From positions 46,877-110,876 of the forward strand of contig JAOARW010000077.1 of assembly GCA_025210475.1 (NCBI GenBank): a DNA stretch of 64,000 nucleotides. Direction: 5' to 3'. The DNA comes from Carboxylicivirga sp. (GTDB lineage Bacteria > Bacteroidota > Bacteroidia > Bacteroidales > Marinilabiliaceae). Made by a program: the position numbers and the translations under genes. The notes under the pieces were generated by a model. It saw nothing but the letters and a program-made list of their open reading frames with translations, was not told the DNA's origin and searched no databases. Of this stretch, positions 53,472 through 62,400 are shown in pieces; position 1 is the first letter of the stretch, and each line of letters begins with the position of its first letter.

Positions 53472-55559
53472 TTATGAGTTAACCATCGGTAAAATAACGA
53501 TCATGGACGTGCCAATATTGGGCTCACTATTCACCTCGATTCGGCCATTCATCTCTTTAATCAGGCTATAAGAAATAGACAAACCCAACCCGGTGCCCTT
53601 ACCCAATTGTTTACTGGTAACAAATGGCAGGAAGATATCGGTTTTGCGCGACGGCGAAATTCCCACGCCATTATCTTTAATGCACAAATAAACTTGTTTC
53701 TCTTTGGCGAAAGTTTCAATACTAACCTGCATTTTAAGCGATTCATCAGTTTGTTTTCGTTCCTCAACGGCATCCTTTGCATTAGAAAGTAGGTTATGGA
53801 TAACCTGTTCCAGCTTATGCGGATTACCTAAAACCGTCGGTAACTCCTCCGACAGTTTCATTTCGAGCTTAATATGGTGGTTGGCATATTGACTTCCGAT
53901 CATTGAGGTGGCCGCGCGCACACATTCACTCACATCAAACTCCTCTTCCACTTCATCTTTTTGTCCACTGCTGAAAATTCGGATATGATCAACGATTTGT
54001 CTGACCCGAACAATGTCTTCAAAAATCTCATTTACCGATTGGTTAAGAAAGCTTTTGTTGGCTTCCTCTTCATCCAACTCATATTTAATACTTTCGGCCG
54101 ACAGAGAAATATTCTGTACCGGTTGATTAATTTCGTGAGCTATTCCGGCTGCCAATTCACCCAGCGAGGTTAAACTACTTTGGTGCATAATAATCTGCTG
54201 CTGCTCTTCTTGCTTTTTCAAGGCCTCCGAAATGCGTTCTTCCAGATTTTTGTTCTCCTGCCCTTTCAGATAATAACGGTAATAAATGATAAATACCAGC
54301 AGCGCCATAATAACAATGGTAAATCCAAATGACAGGCGCCATCGAACCAGATTCTCTTTTTCTAATTCGAGCAGATAATTTTCGTTTTTCGTTTGCAGAA
54401 TTTCGTTTTCCTGTTGTTTTTCTTCCAATGCCTGAAGTGCTAATGCATCCACAAAATTGGCAATGTTCTCTTCCATCACCATTGCTTCGGATAAATCTGA
54501 ATGCAGGATGCGGTATTCATAGGCTTTTTCAAAATTTCCAATCAGTTCATATACTTCAGCCAGTACCAGGTAATTATCTCGAAGCAAGTCATTGGCTCCC
54601 GCCTCCTTAGCCAATTTAACACTTTTATTGTAACTTCGAATAGCCGCGCGTGTATTACCTTTTTGAACCTTGATCATTCCAATTCGCATTAAACACATGG
54701 ATGCTTCCCAATGATTATTCTGATCAATGTGCATCTTTAACGCGTTCTGGTAATTATCTAATGATTCTTCCAAATCTCCTTTCGAAAAATATGCATTTGC
54801 TATATTACTCAGAAGGATGGAAATACTTCTTTCATCCCCCAGCTCTTCGAGCATATGCTGCATGCGGGTAAAATAAATCAAGGCCGTGTCATATTCTTTC
54901 TGATAAAACCAGATCTGACCGATCTGATCCAACAAGCGAATCATTTCACTTTTCGATTCATCACCTTCCTCTTCTTCAACCATGTTCAATGCCTTTTCGT
55001 AATAGCGCAAAGCCATGGCATAATCGGCAATGTTTTTATACACGTCTGCAATCTTCGCATACATCTCCCCTATCTTGTCCCAGTTTTTTTCCTTGATGTA
55101 AATATTGAGCGAACGCTTGTAATTTTTAAGAGCCGATTCTGATTGTTTTAAACGAAAATAAGTCGATGAAAGGGTAGACATGCTCTGGTTATCTCCGATC
55201 GAACGATAAGCTGACAAAGATTTCCTGTACGAGTCAAGCAAAAGGTTGTAATCATTGGTAAAGTAATAGCCTAAACCCAGATTATTATAGGCCTCTGCCA
55301 TACCTCGTTTATCCCCCAGACTTTTGGCAACCTGCAAGGCTTTCTCGGCGTATTTAATGGCCCTTTGCGGATCATCGTAAATATAGGATTTAGACAGGTG
55401 GTTATAAATAGTCACCTCCTCTTTGGTTGAGGCGTTTTGCAGTTTCTGCAACAACTCTTTCTGACTTTCGTCCTGGCCATATGCATGTAGAACTCCCACT
55501 AATAAAAGGATCAGAACATTACAAATAAAAGGTGTTAATCGTATCAGTCGCTGGTTCAT
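53472..55559 (-). CDS. TPR-containing sensor histidine kinase
   Basis: A 695-aa protein with a signal peptide (MNQRLIRLTPFICNVLILLLVGVL region), a periplasmic array of about eight tetratricopeptide repeats (about 50-360; for example GDKRGMAEAYNNLGLGYYFT and GDERSISILLSNIANAYFSKGD), a membrane helix near 405-425, coiled coil, the phospho-acceptor motif GIAHEINQPVQ and a C-terminal HATPase with GTGLGLSISYSL. The AHEINQP form is that of NtrB/DctB-like kinases that pair with sigma-54 activators. The stimulus is probably a protein bound by the TPR array. Confidence 0.9.
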   Translation of the reverse strand: MNQRLIRLTPFICNVLILLLVGVLHAYGQDESQKELLQKLQNASTKEEVTIYNHLSKSYIYDDPQRAIKYAEKALQVAKSLGDKRGMAEAYNNLGLGYYFTNDYNLLLDSYRKSLSAYRSIGDNQSMSTLSSTYFRLKQSESALKNYKRSLNIYIKEKNWDKIGEMYAKIADVYKNIADYAMALRYYEKALNMVEEEEGDESKSEMIRLLDQIGQIWFYQKEYDTALIYFTRMQHMLEELGDERSISILLSNIANAYFSKGDLEESLDNYQNALKMHIDQNNHWEASMCLMRIGMIKVQKGNTRAAIRSYNKSVKLAKEAGANDLLRDNYLVLAEVYELIGNFEKAYEYRILHSDLSEAMVMEENIANFVDALALQALEEKQQENEILQTKNENYLLELEKENLVRWRLSFGFTIVIMALLVFIIYYRYYLKGQENKNLEERISEALKKQEEQQQIIMHQSSLTSLGELAAGIAHEINQPVQNISLSAESIKYELDEEEANKSFLNQSVNEIFEDIVRVRQIVDHIRIFSSGQKDEVEEEFDVSECVRAATSMIGSQYANHHIKLEMKLSEELPTVLGNPHKLEQVIHNLLSNAKDAVEERKQTDESLKMQVSIETFAKEKQVYLCIKDNGVGISPSRKTDIFLPFVTSKQLGKGTGLGLSISYSLIKEMNGRIEVNSEPNIGTSMIVILPMVNS

Positions 55560-55746
55560 ATATGCTGGCTGTTTATTGTTGTTTAAAAGTAGAAAAGATT
55601 TTATAAATAGGAGGATAGAAAAATCATAAGTTTATTATCTGACACAAATCACCACGTTTATCAAGGCAATTTGCATTTATTAACACAGCGATTTTTATCA
55701 TGTTTTCATCCGCTCAAAGTCATTGTTTGCAAGTTATAAGGCATAC

Positions 55747-55754
55747 TATTTTTG
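55747..55754 (+). promoter_or_regulatory. Candidate -7 element of the outer-membrane protein gene
   Basis: TATTTTTG fits TAnnTTTG. A TTG at 55723-55725 lies 21 bp upstream, or TTTG at 55726-55729 at 17 bp. Start codon at 55793 has GAGGGAAAG in front. Confidence 0.5.
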
Positions 55755-55792
55755 CCGCGATTTTATCATGCATAATTAATTGAGGGAAAGAG

Positions 55793-56566
55793 ATGAAACG
55801 AATGATATTGATTGCTACCATTGTAATCATTGCACAACAAATAAATGCACAAGGCAGCTTAAGTCTGGATTGGGGCAACACGACTAATTACATTGCTCAT
55901 GGTCGAACCCTAAGTAAAAATCAGGCATGCTTTCAACCTGGTATTTACTACCACATTAACAAAGGACCAACTGTAATGGCGTGGTTCAGTCTACCTTATG
56001 ACCGTCATTTTAGTGCTTTGGATGAGTGGAACATCATTGTTGACCATAATGTAAACCTCTATAAGCAGGCACAAAACTGGAACATTAATCTTCATGGCTA
56101 TGTTAACTACTGGTATTTACCCGTTAACAACGATACGAAAGTTCAGGATTATTATCAAGGCATGAAATACGCTGCTGGTATACACTTTCCGTTGGTTATA
56201 TCCGAAAGTGCTGGTTTAAAGCTTACTAGTGGTTATGACTTCTACTATTACCACCAGCTTGGACGTGATGTTGGCATCAGAGCAGCAGGCATTCATGAAT
56301 TTTTAATAAAGTTTAACAAAAAATACAAAAAATTAAACATGGAAGCTAAGTCGGTGATTAGCAATAACCGAGGGGCTGTCAGCACGTCGATTGATCCGGG
56401 ATGGGGCTTCTTTTCACAACATTTGTCATGTTCTTTTGATGTTAAGCTGATAACTTTGTCAACCAGTATAAACTACCAGAGAACTTTAGACGCTTTAAAA
56501 CCTACGGGGATGGATGAAAACCTCGTGTGGTTTTCGTTGAATATTGGTAAACGAATTAAATTGTAA
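55793..56566 (+). CDS. Putative outer-membrane beta-barrel protein
   Basis: A 257-aa exported protein: signal peptide (MKRMILIATIVIIAQQINAQ) followed by alternating polar and aromatic strands and a final strand LVWFSLNIGKRIKL consistent with a small beta-barrel. I do not recognise a named family; some similarity in layout to TorF-type porins is possible. It is divergent from the TPR kinase gene and so is the first candidate for regulation by that two-component system, but its promoter resembles the housekeeping type, not sigma-54. Confidence 0.7.
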   Translation: MKRMILIATIVIIAQQINAQGSLSLDWGNTTNYIAHGRTLSKNQACFQPGIYYHINKGPTVMAWFSLPYDRHFSALDEWNIIVDHNVNLYKQAQNWNINLHGYVNYWYLPVNNDTKVQDYYQGMKYAAGIHFPLVISESAGLKLTSGYDFYYYHQLGRDVGIRAAGIHEFLIKFNKKYKKLNMEAKSVISNNRGAVSTSIDPGWGFFSQHLSCSFDVKLITLSTSINYQRTLDALKPTGMDENLVWFSLNIGKRIKL

Positions 56567-56615
56567 TTTCTTTTCATACCTAGCAAAGGTTAGGTTAATA
56601 ATGGTGATAAAGGTG

Positions 56616-56652
56616 TAGAGTTGGTTCTGGCGAGCCAACTCTATTTTTTTTT
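56616..56652 (+). terminator. Terminator of the outer-membrane protein gene, overlapping the folK 3' end
   Basis: TAGAGTTGG (56616-56624) pairs with CCAACTCTA (56635-56643), followed by nine Ts. The T run is read on the other strand as the terminal lysine codons of folK. Confidence 0.9.
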
Positions 56653-57027
56653 CTTCACCTGATCAACCAATATTTGTAAGAAATCTCGCGTGTAATAATC
56701 TTCATCCACTATCTCACCATCAAACATTAGCACATCCAAATCAATCTCACGCGGACCAAACTTTGGTCGACTGCGATCGCGCCCAAGTTTATCTTCAATC
56801 AATTTTAGCTCTTTGGTCAAATCCGATAGCGAATGGTTAACCTTCATCAAAACAGCTGCATTTGAAAAGTCATTTTGCTCACTGATACCAATAGGCTTGG
56901 TAATTAATACCTCGGACTCTTTCTGTAATTCACCAAGGTTTTGTAATTCAACAATTGCTGAAGGGATGTTGGTTTCCGCCTCAATGTTTGAACCGATACC
57001 AATTATAACCAGTTTATACGAAGTCAT
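56641..57027 (-). CDS. folK: 2-amino-4-hydroxy-6-hydroxymethyldihydropteridine pyrophosphokinase
   Basis: A 128-aa HPPK that transfers pyrophosphate from ATP to hydroxymethyldihydropterin in folate synthesis. It has IGIGSNIEAETN at the start and the signature RPKFGPREIDLDVLMFDG, with the magnesium-binding Asp pair. It is about 30 residues shorter than the Escherichia coli enzyme, ending in four lysines encoded by the neighbour's terminator T run, so its tail may have been shaped by that overlap. The catalytic core is complete. It overlaps folB by four bases. Confidence 0.9.
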   Translation of the reverse strand: MTSYKLVIIGIGSNIEAETNIPSAIVELQNLGELQKESEVLITKPIGISEQNDFSNAAVLMKVNHSLSDLTKELKLIEDKLGRDRSRPKFGPREIDLDVLMFDGEIVDEDYYTRDFLQILVDQVKKKK

Positions 57028-57374
57028 TTTTGTGCAGATAAGGTAATAGAAACACTTTCGGAGAAACGCAAAGCATGCAATTTGTCAATTTCAACCTCTG
57101 CAGCCTGAACCCGATCATAAGCCATAATCGTATCTAATACCATTCGGGCCATTGCTTCCAGAAGATTAAATCGGCTATGTTCTACTTTATCAATTAGTTC
57201 TTTCGTGATGGTCCGATAATCCAATGCATGATCTGGTTGATCGCTTAGTTCTTCTTTACCTGAAAGGTAGTCAATTGTAATGTTGAGCATTAAATCCTGA
57301 CGCTTACCAATCTCGTGTGGATTAAAGCCAACGTAACTGCGCAACAAGAGGTTTTTTATCCTTAATTTACCCAT
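57024..57374 (-). CDS. folB: Dihydroneopterin aldolase
   Basis: A 116-aa FolB, which cleaves dihydroneopterin to hydroxymethyldihydropterin and glycolaldehyde. It has the N-terminal IKNLLLRSYVGFNPHEIGKRQ, LDYRTITKELI and the C-terminal catalytic-lysine motif EVEIDKLHALRFSESVSI. It lies 34 bp after the short-chain reductase gene and is coupled to folK, its next step in the pathway. Confidence 0.93.
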   Translation of the reverse strand: MGKLRIKNLLLRSYVGFNPHEIGKRQDLMLNITIDYLSGKEELSDQPDHALDYRTITKELIDKVEHSRFNLLEAMARMVLDTIMAYDRVQAAEVEIDKLHALRFSESVSITLSAQK

Positions 57375-57408
57375 GGTGTTTTGTTTGGTATAAGGATAAA
57401 ACGAACAA

Positions 57409-58128
57409 TTACAACAAATGTTGACCGGAATCGCAATAGATTATCTGACCGCTTATATTTTTATTGGCAATTAAGTAATCGATGCTTGAACTGATACTTT
57501 CCAAATCAACCTGTTTCTTTAGCGGACTTGCTCCCACAACCTTATTAAAATGGGCGTCACTTTTGGCTTCGACTGGCAAAACGGGACCTGGTGCAATGGC
57601 ATTTACTTTTATCGCGGGCGCCCATTCTAGCGCGGCCATCCGGGTATAATCAGCCAATGATTTTTTGGCCAACAGATACATTCCATGGTGACTTTCGTTA
57701 GTCCCAATGGCTGTATCCAAAATAGAAATTATATCACCGGTAATACCATTCTTTCGCATTTCACGACCTAATATCATGGGTGAAAAAAGATGGATGGCCA
57801 TCATTGCTTCCATGTCCTCCTCCGATGTATTTATCAGATTTTTCTCAAGGTAATAACTGGCATTATGAATCACCACGTTGGGCACACCAAAGTTGCTAAA
57901 CAATACCTTAGTGGCTTTGCTTAGTTCTTTCCAGTTTCGCAAATCGTGTTTGAAAATCTCAAACTGCTGCTTTGGATATTTGTGTTTTAATGAGGATAAC
58001 AAGTTACACGCCTCATCCAAACTATTGTTGACATGCAAAATAACATCATAACCCAGACTTGCGAAATGATTCGTCAGGTAATGCCCAATGCGGCGGGCGG
58101 CACCAGTTATGAGAACCCTTTTACTCAT
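57409..58128 (-). CDS. Short-chain dehydrogenase, FolM/pteridine-reductase-like
   Basis: A 239-aa NADP-type SDR. The cofactor loop is TGAARRIG, with the double arginine typical of FolM and pteridine reductases. The active-site pattern Y-x3-K appears in MYLLAKKSL, and the C-terminal region has VNAIAPGPVLP. Its position before folB and folK supports a role in reducing dihydromonapterin or dihydrofolate. Its start overlaps the preceding GAF gene by eight bases. A general SDR role remains possible. Confidence 0.82.
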   Translation of the reverse strand: MSKRVLITGAARRIGHYLTNHFASLGYDVILHVNNSLDEACNLLSSLKHKYPKQQFEIFKHDLRNWKELSKATKVLFSNFGVPNVVIHNASYYLEKNLINTSEEDMEAMMAIHLFSPMILGREMRKNGITGDIISILDTAIGTNESHHGMYLLAKKSLADYTRMAALEWAPAIKVNAIAPGPVLPVEAKSDAHFNKVVGASPLKKQVDLESISSSIDYLIANKNISGQIIYCDSGQHLL

Positions 58129-58585
58129 TGTTATAGACTAACCTAACTAGTTTTTCGAGACCTTGTCGATCCGTTTCATCAAAGGAATTATAATCTTTAC
58201 TATCCACATCCAGTACAGCTACCACCTCTTTGTTGTTAAAAACTGGTACAACTATCTCTGAATTACTGGCTGATGAACAAGCAATGTGTCCTGGAAAATC
58301 ATGCACGTTAGGCACAACAATGGTCATCTTTTGGTTTATTCCAGCCCAGCAAACACCTGTATCCTTTTTGAGTTTTAAACAAGCAACAGGCCCCTGATAG
58401 GGACCAACCAAAAGATCGCCATCAATTAGTTCGTAAAATCCAGTCCAGTAATAGTAGCTGAATTTATGATGTAAAATAGCATTAATGGTTGCCATACGCG
58501 ATGCCGGATTATCGGTCGCTTCGATTAGCTGCTTTACCTGCTCATAAATTCTTTGGTATCGTTTTGCTTTACTTTGCTCTTTCAT
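58121..58585 (-). CDS. Free methionine-(R)-sulfoxide reductase (GAF type)
   Basis: A 154-aa GAF-domain enzyme. All three cysteines of the fRMsr family are present: Cys69 in GPVAC, Cys79 in TGVC and Cys103 in PGHIAC, together with SASNSEIVVPVF and LDVDSKDYNSF. It would reduce free methionine-R-sulfoxide with thioredoxin. The small variation CWAG instead of CGTA after Cys79 is unusual. It is first in a four-gene unit with FolM-like, folB and folK genes. A TAATTTTG -7-like element lies at 58629-58622 on the minus strand. Confidence 0.88.
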   Translation of the reverse strand: MKEQSKAKRYQRIYEQVKQLIEATDNPASRMATINAILHHKFSYYYWTGFYELIDGDLLVGPYQGPVACLKLKKDTGVCWAGINQKMTIVVPNVHDFPGHIACSSASNSEIVVPVFNNKEVVAVLDVDSKDYNSFDETDRQGLEKLVRLVYNNE

Positions 58586-58660
58586 CCTTGGTATATTAAA
58601 AATAAAAACCGATGCAAATTACAAAATTACACCGGTTATTGTTCTGTCAGTTAATTAAAA

Positions 58661-59161
58661 CTATTTGTCTTTAAGCATTTCCTGCAATTTTTTTCGGGTA
58701 AAAAAGATTCGGCTTTTTACCGTACCGATTGGCAAATCCAGTTTATCTGCTATTTCTTTATACTTAAATCCCTGCGTATGCATTTTGAATGGAATTCTAA
58801 ATTCATCCTCCAGTTTTTCAACTTTAGAATTCATTTCCATTACAGCATAAACATTTTCAGGTGTTTCGGATGCGTAATTCCTTTTATAGGCCGAACGAAT
58901 GGCATCTTCTGTACTATCAAATGTATTGCGTGTTTTTTGATCGCGTCGGTAATTGTTAATAAAAGTGTTCTTCATGATTGTGAAAACCCAAGCTTTAAAA
59001 TTGGTATTATTCACAAACTGTTCGCGATAGGTTAATGCTTTTAGTGTAGTTTCCTGCAATAAATCGCGTGCATCTTCATCATTAGCGGTTAAGCTCAAAG
59101 CAAAGTACAAGAGCTTATCCTGCATACTCAATAATCGTTGGTCAAATTGTACTGCGGTCAT
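58661..59161 (-). CDS. ECF-type RNA polymerase sigma factor
   Basis: A 166-aa sigma-70 family member of extracytoplasmic-function type. Region 2 lies at about 10-75 (DEDARDLLQETTLKALTY and FKAWVFTIMKNTFINNYRR) and region 4 at about 105-160 (FRIPFKMHTQGFKYKEIADKLDLPIGTVKSRIFFTRKKL). No anti-sigma factor gene is adjacent, so its control is not apparent. It is transcribed towards the folate genes from its own promoter at 59197-59228. Confidence 0.92.
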   Translation of the reverse strand: MTAVQFDQRLLSMQDKLLYFALSLTANDEDARDLLQETTLKALTYREQFVNNTNFKAWVFTIMKNTFINNYRRDQKTRNTFDSTEDAIRSAYKRNYASETPENVYAVMEMNSKVEKLEDEFRIPFKMHTQGFKYKEIADKLDLPIGTVKSRIFFTRKKLQEMLKDK

Positions 59162-59196
59162 ATTGTTGTGTTTTATTTAATTACAAATTTCTTGAA

Positions 59197-59228
59197 CAAA
59201 TATAACTCAAAAGAAGAAGTGTTACAAT
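59197..59228 (-). promoter_or_regulatory. Bacteroidota-type promoter of the ECF sigma gene
   Basis: On the minus strand, ATTG (59228-59225), 20 bp, TATATTTG (59204-59197). The transcription start would be near 59190, about 30 nt before the ATG. Confidence 0.7.
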
Positions 59229-59372
59229 ATTTTCGGATGTTTTTATCTTTTTATATTTTTAACATTCTAAATAAAAACAAGCCTATCTATCTGATTAAAG
59301 GACCTGTATGTCTTATTTATTTGTTCAATCTAAATAACAATAACATTGACGCTTACAAACTTGACTAAACAA

Positions 59373-59400
59373 AAAAAAGGGAGCACATGCCCCCTTTTTT
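59373..59400 (-). terminator. Terminator of the giant Asp-box gene
   Basis: AAAAAAGGG (59373-59381) and CCCTTTTTT (59392-59400) form a stem with a 10-nt loop, 19 bp after the stop codon of the minus-strand gene. The preceding 59229-59372 is AT-rich and empty. Confidence 0.85.
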
Positions 59401-59418
59401 GTTTTGCTATTTTATTAA

Positions 59419-62400
59419 TTACCGTATCAAAACCTTCTTCTTATAGACTTTTCCATTGATCGTCAGGCTAAGTATTTTAATGCCCGATGATTGAGCACCA
59501 AACTCTATACGCTGATTCCAGTTAGAAGTTTGTTTATGGTAGCGCTTTGCGAACAATGTTCTTCCCTGAACATCATAAAGCGTCGCTGTTACTTCACCCA
59601 CATCTTCAGATTCCAGTTTAACATCGAAATAAGATGTAGCCGGATTTGGACTCACTGTTAATTGTTGATCCAGACTGATATCCTCTCCTGTAGAAGTACC
59701 AGTCTCCTGAATAATGATATCATCAATTATCCAACCCCAACCAACAGACTCTGGATCTGAATGTAATCTAAATCGAATCAAGATAATATCTCCAGCATCA
59801 AATTTATCCTGCAAATTTATCGTATGTTCTACAAATAAATCTCTCGAATCAGGCTTACTTTCAATATTTTTATAATCATTATCAGCATCAGCAAAGTCTT
59901 TCCATGCCTCAACTTTAGTAACATCATAACCATCTGCTAATGGAATCCAGTTAATACCATCTTTCGTGGCTTCAACCACGACATAATCATAGAAACCTTC
60001 AGAGCCAAATCTCGCTTCTGGTTCACCAGCCTCCACTAAGGCGATATCACGGTAAGACATTACCGATTCATTTTCATCTTCCTTGATCGTAATCGGAATC
60101 TTCAAACTATAGATTATATCCTTTTTCTTTTCATAAGGATGTGTTTCATTCTGAATTGCCCAGTCGCTAAATAAGGTATTAGTTATTTTAAAACCTTCTC
60201 CAATAAAATCACTTTTACGCAATGAGAATGAGTTCATGTATCTCTCGACAGGATCATCGTATAGAGGATTTTTCACCCATACGTAATTCGAGATATCTTT
60301 TTTATCGCCATAATATCCAATTACATAACTTGAAAACTCCACTTTTAAAGTTTTATGCTCCAATTCCACAATAAAATCACCAGCATTAACATTCTCTTCA
60401 ATCACTTTAATAGGTTCATCATCTACTAAAATCTCGATCCTATCGTAATCTTTATATAATTGGATTTGATAGTTGAATGTACTTTTGGGTGTTTTTGCTG
60501 CACTCTTTATTAGAGGTTTCTTATCAACCACAATTTCAGGTATGTCTAGTGTCCATACTCCGAGACCATGAGTTGCTACTACCATCTGTTGACCAACAAT
60601 CTTCATATCCCAGATACAAACTGCCGGTAGCCCATTATCAGCATAATGCCAAGATTCTCCACCGTCTGTCGATTCAAAAATACCAATCTCAGTACCTGCC
60701 CAAATAATATCAGTATTATACGGCATCACTGCCAAGGAGTATACCGCTACATTTGGGAAACCATTTTCACTGCTACCGTTGTTAAATCTGGTCAGATCAG
60801 CCCATGATTCACCTAAATCGTCACTATACAATATTTTTGGATGACGATTTTTAGCAAACAATACAAAAACAGCATTTTCATCAGTCGGATGTGCAATTAT
60901 CTCAGAAATAACAGATGTAACACCGGCTGGTTTGTTAACCTTAACAAATGATTTTCCTCCATTTGAAGATAAAGTAAAATCATTATCTGCCGAAATTGCA
61001 TTTCCTGCCCAAACATATTTACTATTAACCGGACTGACTGCAATATGAGGATAACTAGCTCCATAATTCCATGACCCTGCCGGCATACTAATCAATTCCC
61101 AGTTTTTACCAAAATCAATAGAACGCCAAATACCACTTTGACCTCCAACCAACATTAAATCAGGATTTGACACTTCATTGGCAATTCTCGTCACAAAAGG
61201 TGCACTTTCACCTGTATCACCAATGTTAGCTGTACTCCAAGTTTCTCCACCATCGTATGTAATTTGAATCTCATTATTATAAATTGACATAGCCATCTTG
61301 TTCGGATCGGCAGCACTCCATGCTGTCTCAAAACCATCTCCACCCCATGCTCTTTTCCAACTACTCATTTTATCTGGATTCTCAGGTGATAACCACGTAC
61401 CATTATCCTGCGCTCCAGCTAGGTAAATATTTTTGTCTGGATGTCTAGAGATGCCATAAAACTGGGTTGTAACGTAACCTTTAATACGCTCCTCCCAATT
61501 AACGCCTCCATCATCAGAAATAAAAATTCCACCATCATTACAATTAACGATTCTGAAAGGATCTCCTATTTCTTCAATGATCATCATATTATGATGATCG
61601 GCATGTGAATAATTTGTTGCTGAACTAGGATACCAAACAGTTTGTTTAACCGATGAGATCTTAGTTTCTTTTAACTTAGATGTTTCAAAAAGAATGGATG
61701 CCTCAGGCAATTCATTTGGATTCCAATTATAACCATCGGCTAAAACTGGATTTAATGCTAAAACATTATTATGACTCAATCCTGCTTCTCCACTAATATC
61801 CGTTGATGCATTGGAATTATAGTCTACCGCATGTATAAAGATTTGTTCCTTAGTTGAAGAGCCTGGATTAAATTGTCCATCATTGTTTTCATCAGTAAAC
61901 GACGCCATTAACTGTGTATTGTTGGTTTTATCCATTACTTTAAAAGGAACATTAACGTAGTCGTGGTATATTGCATCAGCTTCAGCAGGCTGGGTAAATC
62001 GATGAGCCTTTTGCTGAACATCACTACCGAATGTTATCTCAATATCTGTAAACAAACTAGTATTCGAGGTAATCATCTTAACTCCTCCAGCCAAATATTG
62101 ACCATCCATATCTTTCCATGACAAGAAATCTGTATTAGATAAGGTAACATTAAACACCTGCAATCCATCATCATTATCGACGGAGTTTAAGGTTACTTTA
62201 TATTGATCAACTCCCCCGACAAACAAGATATTTTGATCACTTGGGTGAGCTACCATGGTATTATTGTACCAACCCTGTCCACTTAAAAATGCGACCTTTG
62301 TTCCTGGTGATGTTTCTTCCCAGTTATCACCTCCGTCATACGAATAAAATAAATTAGATTCTGATGTTAAGGCATAAAGTTGCTCATCAAAATTTTTAGA

